Shown: in pieces, positions 7,307 to 11,177 of the stretch
How the letters are laid out: each line of letters begins with the position of its first letter
How positions within the stretch are numbered: the stretch's first letter is position 1
Origin: JALOPX01 sp041309605
GTDB lineage: Bacteria; Krumholzibacteriota; Krumholzibacteriia; Krumholzibacteriales; Krumholzibacteriaceae
Direction of reading: 5' to 3'
Assembly: GCA_041309605.1 (NCBI GenBank)
Contig: JBFYZH010000085.1
Coordinates: 1 to 11,177 of the forward strand
DNA: 11,177 nt
Made by a program: the position numbers and the translations under genes
Notes under the pieces: model-generated
The model's database searches: none
The model's input: only the letters and a program-made list of their open reading frames with translations
Told to the model about the DNA's origin: nothing

Positions 7307-9328
7307 CTATTTCAGATACCTGTCCATCCAATCGATGAACTGTGCGTAATAGAAGATGTTGTTTTTGGGCTTCAGGACCCAGTGCCCCTCGTCCGGAAAA
7401 TAGAGGAGTTTCGACGGAACCCCCATCCTCTGAAGCGCCGTGAACATCTGCAGACCTTCGCCCACGGGCACCCTGAAATCGAGTTCGCCGTGCACGACCA
7501 TGCACGGGGTCCTGAATTCTGAGACGAAATTGTGCGGGCTCCACTTCTCGTAAGTTTCCCTGCTGGTCCACGGCGTCCCGCCGAAATCCCACTCGGGGAA
7601 CCAGAGCTCCTCGGTGACGCCGAACTTGCTTATCGTGTTGAACGCGCCCGCCATCGATATCAGGCATGCGAAGCGGTCGGTGTGTCCCTCGATCCAGTTT
7701 ATCATGTAGCCGCCGAACGAAGCGCCGGCGGCGCCTATCTTCCCGGAGTCGACGTACGGCAACGAGGCAAGGTAATCGACCCCGAGCATTATATCCTCGT
7801 AGCATCTGCCGCCCCAGTCGCGGCTGATCGAGTTTACGAATTCCTGGCCGAACCCGTCGCTGCCGTGGAAGTTGGGGATGAATATGACGTAGCCGGCGGC
7901 GGCGAAGGTCTGGGCGTTCCAGTTCGTGTACCAAGAATCGACGAAAGCCGATTGCGGCCCGCCGTGCACGATCACGATGGCCGGATACCTTCGCTTCGGA
8001 TCGAATTTCGGGGGCTTGATAAGGAACGCCTGTATAGCGGCGCCTTCCGCCCCTGTATACCTGACATCCTCAGCGGTATTGAACTCCAGGCTTTTGTAAG
8101 TCTCGGCGTTGAAGTCGACGAACCTTCCAAGCCCCTTCCCGTCCGACGACATCTTCCATATGGAGGCCGGATAGTCGAAACTTTTTCTTTCGAAAAGGAG
8201 GATCTTCCCGTCAGGCGACACCCTGACGGAACCGTTATTCGCCCCGGCCACGAGCTTCCTGATCTTCCCTTTCGCCGGATCGAGGCCGAACAGAGCATTG
8301 TGCCCGTCGTCACCCGCCGACAGGAAGATCTTCCTTGAATCCGGCGACCATGTGTAACCAAGGACCCAGCGGTCGAAATCCCCGGTGATCTCCTTTGTCA
8401 CCCCGGATTTTCTGTCCATCAGCATCAGCCGCCAGCGGTCGGCTTCGAACCCGGGCACCGCCTGCGCCCTGAACGAAAGGAATCTCCCGTCCGGGCTGTA
8501 GGCGGGGTTTTCGTCCGCCGCTTCGCTCGAGGTAAGGCGGGATATTTTCCCGCTGGAGATATTAATGATGAAAAGGTCGGTATTCGTCGATACGGCCTCG
8601 TCCCCGGGCGCCTTGGAAACGCAGCATATCTCGGCGCCGTCGGGGGAGAAGCAGTATTCCCCGGAACCGCCCCAGGGATATGTCGGGAAATCGCCTTCCC
8701 GGCCGGCGGTAAGATCCCTCGTTTTCCCCGTTTCCACATCGGCGATAAAAAGATGGTTCCTTCTGCCCTCTTTCCATGAATCCCAGTGCCTGTAGAGCAA
8801 GTGCTCTATCACCCTCGCCTTGACCGGATCGGCCTCCCGATCCCTGTCCTTTTTCGCATTGCAGTCGTCGTCCGGGCAGCCGGGATGGACAAACGAATAA
8901 AAGGCGATCGATTTTCCGTCCGGAGACCAGACCGGATCATGGGCGCCGGTAGAAATACCGGTAAGCCGCCTGGCCTCCCCGCCGGCCGTGTCTATAATCC
9001 AGATCTGGGAACTTCCCGAGCGGGTCGACACGAACGCCACCGAACGGCCGTCCGGAGACCACCTGGGATGAAGATCGGCGCCCGAACAGTCCGTGAATTG
9101 CACCGCTTCGCCGCCTTCGATGGACGTCATCCAGACATGCGTGTCGTTACGATTGCCCTCTATATCAGGTATCGTCACGGTGACAAGCACCTTCTTTCCA
9201 TCGGGTGATATCTGCGGATCGACGCATTTTGTCATCGAGGCGAATTTCTCCACGGTCATCACGTCGGCGCGCAGATACGCCGCCGCCGTAATGGACACGA
9301 GCACGATCAGCGGAAATATCCTTCTCAT
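7307..9328 (-). CDS. Secreted S9 family (prolyl oligopeptidase type) serine peptidase
   Basis: A dipeptidyl/acylaminoacyl-peptidase-like enzyme of 673 residues that would hydrolyse short peptides outside the cytoplasm. From the ATG at 9328 it begins with a signal peptide (MRRIFPLIVLVSITAAAYLR). A beta-propeller follows with at least six WSPDG-type (PD40) repeats, including HPRWSPDGRSVAF, DPVWSPDGKSIAF, NPAYSPDGRFLSF and VRVSPDGKILLF, between residues about 35 and 380. The C-terminal alpha/beta-hydrolase domain (about 420-673) has HGGPQSAF for the oxyanion region (His455), nucleophile Ser537 in GASFGGY, Asp617 in HGELDFRVP and His649 in PDEGHW, so the triad is complete. A Cys-containing acidic loop, CPDDDC, sits within the propeller near residue 150. 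The frame is open to 9481, but that extension runs through a terminator hairpin and would bury the signal peptide. An AGGGAG lies upstream of the chosen start. It probably takes part in peptide nutrition; the exact specificity cannot be told. Confidence 0.95.
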   Translation of the reverse strand: MRRIFPLIVLVSITAAAYLRADVMTVEKFASMTKCVDPQISPDGKKVLVTVTIPDIEGNRNDTHVWMTSIEGGEAVQFTDCSGADLHPRWSPDGRSVAFVSTRSGSSQIWIIDTAGGEARRLTGISTGAHDPVWSPDGKSIAFYSFVHPGCPDDDCNAKKDRDREADPVKARVIEHLLYRHWDSWKEGRRNHLFIADVETGKTRDLTAGREGDFPTYPWGGSGEYCFSPDGAEICCVSKAPGDEAVSTNTDLFIINISSGKISRLTSSEAADENPAYSPDGRFLSFRAQAVPGFEADRWRLMLMDRKSGVTKEITGDFDRWVLGYTWSPDSRKIFLSAGDDGHNALFGLDPAKGKIRKLVAGANNGSVRVSPDGKILLFERKSFDYPASIWKMSSDGKGLGRFVDFNAETYKSLEFNTAEDVRYTGAEGAAIQAFLIKPPKFDPKRRYPAIVIVHGGPQSAFVDSWYTNWNAQTFAAAGYVIFIPNFHGSDGFGQEFVNSISRDWGGRCYEDIMLGVDYLASLPYVDSGKIGAAGASFGGYMINWIEGHTDRFACLISMAGAFNTISKFGVTEELWFPEWDFGGTPWTSRETYEKWSPHNFVSEFRTPCMVVHGELDFRVPVGEGLQMFTALQRMGVPSKLLYFPDEGHWVLKPKNNIFYYAQFIDWMDRYLK

Positions 9329-9356
9329 GGCATGGCTCCCTTCAAGGAACTTCACT

Positions 9357-9381
9357 AAAAAAAAGCCCGAGTCGATCGGGC
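9357..9381 (-). terminator. Rho-independent terminator after the STAS gene pair
   Basis: Read on the minus strand, the arms GCCCGA and TCGGGC with a 5-nt loop (9381-9365) are followed directly by eight T (9364-9357). It lies about 100 bp after the second STAS gene's stop and about 29 bp before the S9 peptidase ATG. It therefore ends the STAS transcript and leaves very little room for a separate peptidase promoter. Confidence 0.8.
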
Positions 9382-9481
9382 AAACGCGTTTCAGGTGACT
9401 TTTACAGGATACGGCCGGTTGATCCATAGGCCGCATCCGCGTGATGGAGGCCTCCGCCCCTTCGTGGCGTGGAATTTTCAT

Positions 9482-9823
9482 TTATTTTTTCAGGCTGTCC
9501 ACCGCTTCCTGTTCCGAACCGTGCACATCGAATATCATGTTCAAACGGGTTACCTGAAGAATTCCGAGCACTCTGTCATTCGGCTGGCAGAGCTTTATGA
9601 CTCCGCCTTCCTTGGCAAAGCGCGAGCGGGCTGAAACAAGAATACCGAGCCCCGTGCTGGAAATCCATTTGATCTTCCCAAGATTTATGACAAGGTCGAG
9701 CTTATTCTCCTGTATTAATTCGGAGACCACGTCCACCAGCTTCATGTTTTCGGGTCCTCCATACATCTCGCCTGAGAGCTCGAGGATCGTGATTCCGTCG
9801 ACTTCCTTTTTTTTAATCTTCAT
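9482..9823 (-). CDS. STAS-domain anti-sigma factor antagonist (second of tandem pair)
   Basis: A 113-residue single-domain STAS protein of the SpoIIAA/RsbV type, which relieves an anti-sigma factor or anti-anti-sigma partner by switching on Ser phosphorylation. The segment WISSTGLGILVSA carries Ser56 in the position of SpoIIAA Ser58 before the GLG helix start, so phosphoregulation is possible. The ATG at 9823 is chosen because AGGAG sits about 6 nt before it; a TTG at 9844 in frame is less likely. The gene is 33 bp downstream of a paralogue, and by hand alignment about 35 of 104 positions are identical with one gap, indicating an old tandem duplication. No kinase, phosphatase or sigma factor is visible in the window. 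The partners may be elsewhere in the genome. A terminator follows at 9381-9357. Confidence 0.9.
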   Translation of the reverse strand: MKIKKKEVDGITILELSGEMYGGPENMKLVDVVSELIQENKLDLVINLGKIKWISSTGLGILVSARSRFAKEGGVIKLCQPNDRVLGILQVTRLNMIFDVHGSEQEAVDSLKK

Positions 9824-9856
9824 TTTATCTCCTGTACTGATCAAAGGTCAAAATAC

Positions 9857-10198
9857 TCAGAAGCTCGAAAGCGCATCCTTTTCGTCATCGTACACATCGA
9901 AAACTTCCGGAATAAGCCCGCATGTTTTAAGGACCGATGTAACGCGGTCCTGAACGCTGTGAAGTTTCAGAGCCGCATTCTCTCTCTTGGCCGAGGCATA
10001 GGCGGCGATGAGAACACCGGCTCCCAGAGAGTTGAGCCATCTCACATCACTGAGATTGAGTACGAATTTTCTTTCCCCCTCCTTGATATACTCCTTGATG
10101 ATCTCATGGATTTTCTCAGATTTAGGCCCTCCGTCGATCTGACCTGCGAGATCCAGGATCACCACACCACCTTCATCTCTTCTGGTGATGGTCAGCAT
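9857..10198 (-). CDS. STAS-domain anti-sigma factor antagonist (first of tandem pair)
   Basis: A 113-residue STAS protein of the SpoIIAA/RsbV type and paralogue of the next gene. The core shows VVILDLAGQIDGGP (12-25), the strand FVLNLSDVRWLNS and GAGVLIAAYASA; Ser57 in WLNSLGAG corresponds to the phosphorylatable serine, with Asn replacing the Asp that usually precedes it. An AGGAG lies 6 nt upstream of the ATG at 10198. It is the first gene after the strong promoter at 10313-10341, in the same direction as purM (about 190 bp further upstream). Cytoplasmic, no membrane segment. Unlike the paralogue it has Leu rather than Thr after the Ser and Ala within the GLG motif, which may change partner choice. 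Function beyond the family level is not shown. Confidence 0.9.
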   Translation of the reverse strand: MLTITRRDEGGVVILDLAGQIDGGPKSEKIHEIIKEYIKEGERKFVLNLSDVRWLNSLGAGVLIAAYASAKRENAALKLHSVQDRVTSVLKTCGLIPEVFDVYDDEKDALSSF

Positions 10199-10242
10199 AC
10201 AAGACTCCTCTCTTTGAGCATTTCAGTCATTTTTATCTTCAT
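10192..10242 (-). other. Possible 16-codon leader reading frame overlapping the STAS start
   Basis: On the minus strand an ATG at 10242 opens a frame coding MKIKMTEMLKERSLVC and stopping with TGA at 10194-10192. It overlaps the STAS ATG (10198) by 7 nt in another frame. The ribosome site before it is weak (AGGA only about 3 nt from the ATG). It could couple translation to the STAS gene, or be a chance frame. The STAS gene has its own good AGGAG. Confidence 0.2.
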
Positions 10243-10312
10243 TAATCCTGCCGGTGCCTTAATAATAAGTCCTAAGACCTCTCCCGACAAATGGAAAATA
10301 ATCCGGATTCGC

Positions 10313-10341
10313 ATAGTATCATTGACTTTAATGGCTGTCAA
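10313..10341 (-). promoter_or_regulatory. Strong sigma-70-type promoter for the STAS pair
   Basis: On the minus strand a perfect TTGACA (10341-10336) is separated by exactly 17 nt from TACTAT (10318-10313, 4/6 to TATAAT). Transcription would start near 10306, giving a leader of about 105 nt before the first STAS ATG. It lies in the 191-bp gap after purM, so the STAS genes can be transcribed independently of purM. Confidence 0.7.
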
Positions 10342-10363
10342 GAACCGTGATACCTTCCCCGGG

Positions 10364-10411
10364 GATCCTGCGCCTGAAATTCGAGTCGATCAGCTCCCCG
10401 GATTCAGGATC
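10364..10411. repeat. Inverted repeat at the 3' end of purM
   Basis: Arms GATCCTG (10364-10370) and CAGGATC (10405-10411) are perfect complements 34 nt apart, spanning the purM stop codon. A second self-complementary TCCCCGGGGA sits at 10356-10365. Neither is followed by a T-run on the minus strand, so a conventional terminator is not supported. They may form 3' end structure of the purM mRNA. Confidence 0.35.
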
Positions 10412-11177
10412 ACCTTTCTATTTCCATCGGTCACCTTGCCCACCCTGAAAGGTTCCCAGCGACAGCCGGCCTTTCCCGGGTCCGGCCGATCCGCATCGGG
10501 CAGTATGATAACCATGCCGATCCCCATGTTGAATACACGGTACATTTCATCAAGATCCACGTTCCCTTTTTCCATGAGGTACCTGTAGACAGGCGGAATC
10601 GTCCACAAGGAAGTATCTATCTCCACATCGCAGCCGTCTGGAAGGATCCTGGGTATATTATCCGTCAATCCTCCGCCCGTAATGTGTGCAAGACCCTTGA
10701 TATCAAAATGTTTGAGAATCGACTTGATCTCGGGCAGATAGCTTCGGTGTACCTCCAGCAGAAGATCGGCCGCGCTCGCACCAGTCCCCGGGATCTCATC
10801 CCCGAGTCCAAGCCCCTCCTGTTCGAATATGATCTTCCTGGCGAGGGAATACCCGTTGGTGTGAAGACCGCCCGAGGGGAGCGCCCAGACCGAGTCGCCC
10901 GGCCTGATCCTGCCGCCGTCGATTATCTTCCCACGTTCCACCACTCCGACAATGCACCCGGCCAGATCGTACTCGCCTTCGCCGTAGAAACCGGGCATCT
11001 CGGCCGTTTCACCGCCGATGAGCGCGCAACCGTTACTCCGGCACCCCCTGGCCATGCCGCTGATTACTTCCGCAATGACCGCCGTATCCAGTTTCCCGCA
11101 TCCGAAGTAATCGAGAAAGAACAGGGGGTAAGCACCCTGGACGAGAATATCGTTTACACAATGATTTACCAGGTCCT
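10390..11177 (-). CDS. purM: Phosphoribosylformylaminoimidazole (AIR) synthetase PurM, N-terminus outside window
   Basis: PurM (phosphoribosylformylglycinamidine cyclo-ligase) converts FGAM with ATP to aminoimidazole ribonucleotide, the fifth step of de novo purine synthesis. The frame is open through the right edge, beginning with DLVNHCVNDILVQGAYPLFF and continuing LDYFGCGKLDTAVIAEVI. This matches the E. coli protein from about residue 86, so roughly 85 N-terminal residues, including part of the ATP-binding region, lie outside. Also visible are GCALIGGETAEMPGFY, PSGGLHTNGYSLARKI, HITGGGLTDNIPRILPDG and the EMYRVFNMGIGM segment typical of PurM. About 261 residues are present and the C-terminus ends normally with a TGA at 10390-10392. 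No sign of disruption. Cytoplasmic, usually a homodimer. The next genes on the strand are the STAS pair, which have their own promoter. Confidence 0.96.
   Translation of the reverse strand, partial: DLVNHCVNDILVQGAYPLFFLDYFGCGKLDTAVIAEVISGMARGCRSNGCALIGGETAEMPGFYGEGEYDLAGCIVGVVERGKIIDGGRIRPGDSVWALPSGGLHTNGYSLARKIIFEQEGLGLGDEIPGTGASAADLLLEVHRSYLPEIKSILKHFDIKGLAHITGGGLTDNIPRILPDGCDVEIDTSLWTIPPVYRYLMEKGNVDLDEMYRVFNMGIGMVIILPDADRPDPGKAGCRWEPFRVGKVTDGNRKVILNPGS

Noticed and set aside
10356..10365. Palindrome TCCCCGGGGA as a purM terminator
   Set aside because: It has no loop and no following T-run on the minus strand, so it does not fit a rho-independent terminator.
9959..10588. Plus-strand frame of about 200 codons across the STAS/purM gap
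   Set aside because: It runs antisense through two well-supported genes, has no ribosome site and no recognisable domain.

Overview
This 11.2 kb window looks like ordinary chromosomal DNA from a GC-rich Gram-negative bacterium. A lipobox protein without Asp at +2 and a periplasm-type S9 peptidase point to an outer-membrane organism. Sigma-54 activators, TPR proteins and Ig-like/beta-propeller lipoproteins together recall Deltaproteobacteria-like or FCB-group candidate phyla, but this placement is only a guess. I see no rRNA, tRNA, CRISPR array, insertion sequence, integrase or attachment site.

Left part (1-5860): a sigma-54 activator with a GAF sensor domain enters from the left edge and is followed 18 bp later by a small PF04008 'adenosine-specific kinase' family gene on the same strand. 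Convergent to them is a second, differently built activator (TPR sensor region, AAA+, Fis-type helix-turn-helix). It lies downstream of, and in the same direction as, an NCS2/AzgA-type nucleobase permease. Together these suggest a small nucleoside/nucleobase-linked region with two sigma-54 regulators.

Middle part (5861-9328): a divergent intergenic region carries a good sigma-70 promoter toward the permease. It is followed by a lipoprotein with an N-terminal Ig-like domain and a propeller-like C-terminal region. Convergent to that is a secreted S9 prolyl-oligopeptidase-family serine peptidase with an intact catalytic triad.

Right part (9329-11177), all on the minus strand: the 3' three quarters of purM (purine biosynthesis), then a strong sigma-70 promoter with a leader of about 100 nt, two tandem STAS-domain anti-sigma-factor-antagonist paralogues, and a rho-independent terminator. 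The terminator sits only about 30 bp before the S9 peptidase start.

No obviously novel defence or mobile system is visible. The points most worth following are the pairing of purine-related genes with two sigma-54 activators, and the tandem STAS pair that lacks a cognate kinase or phosphatase here.
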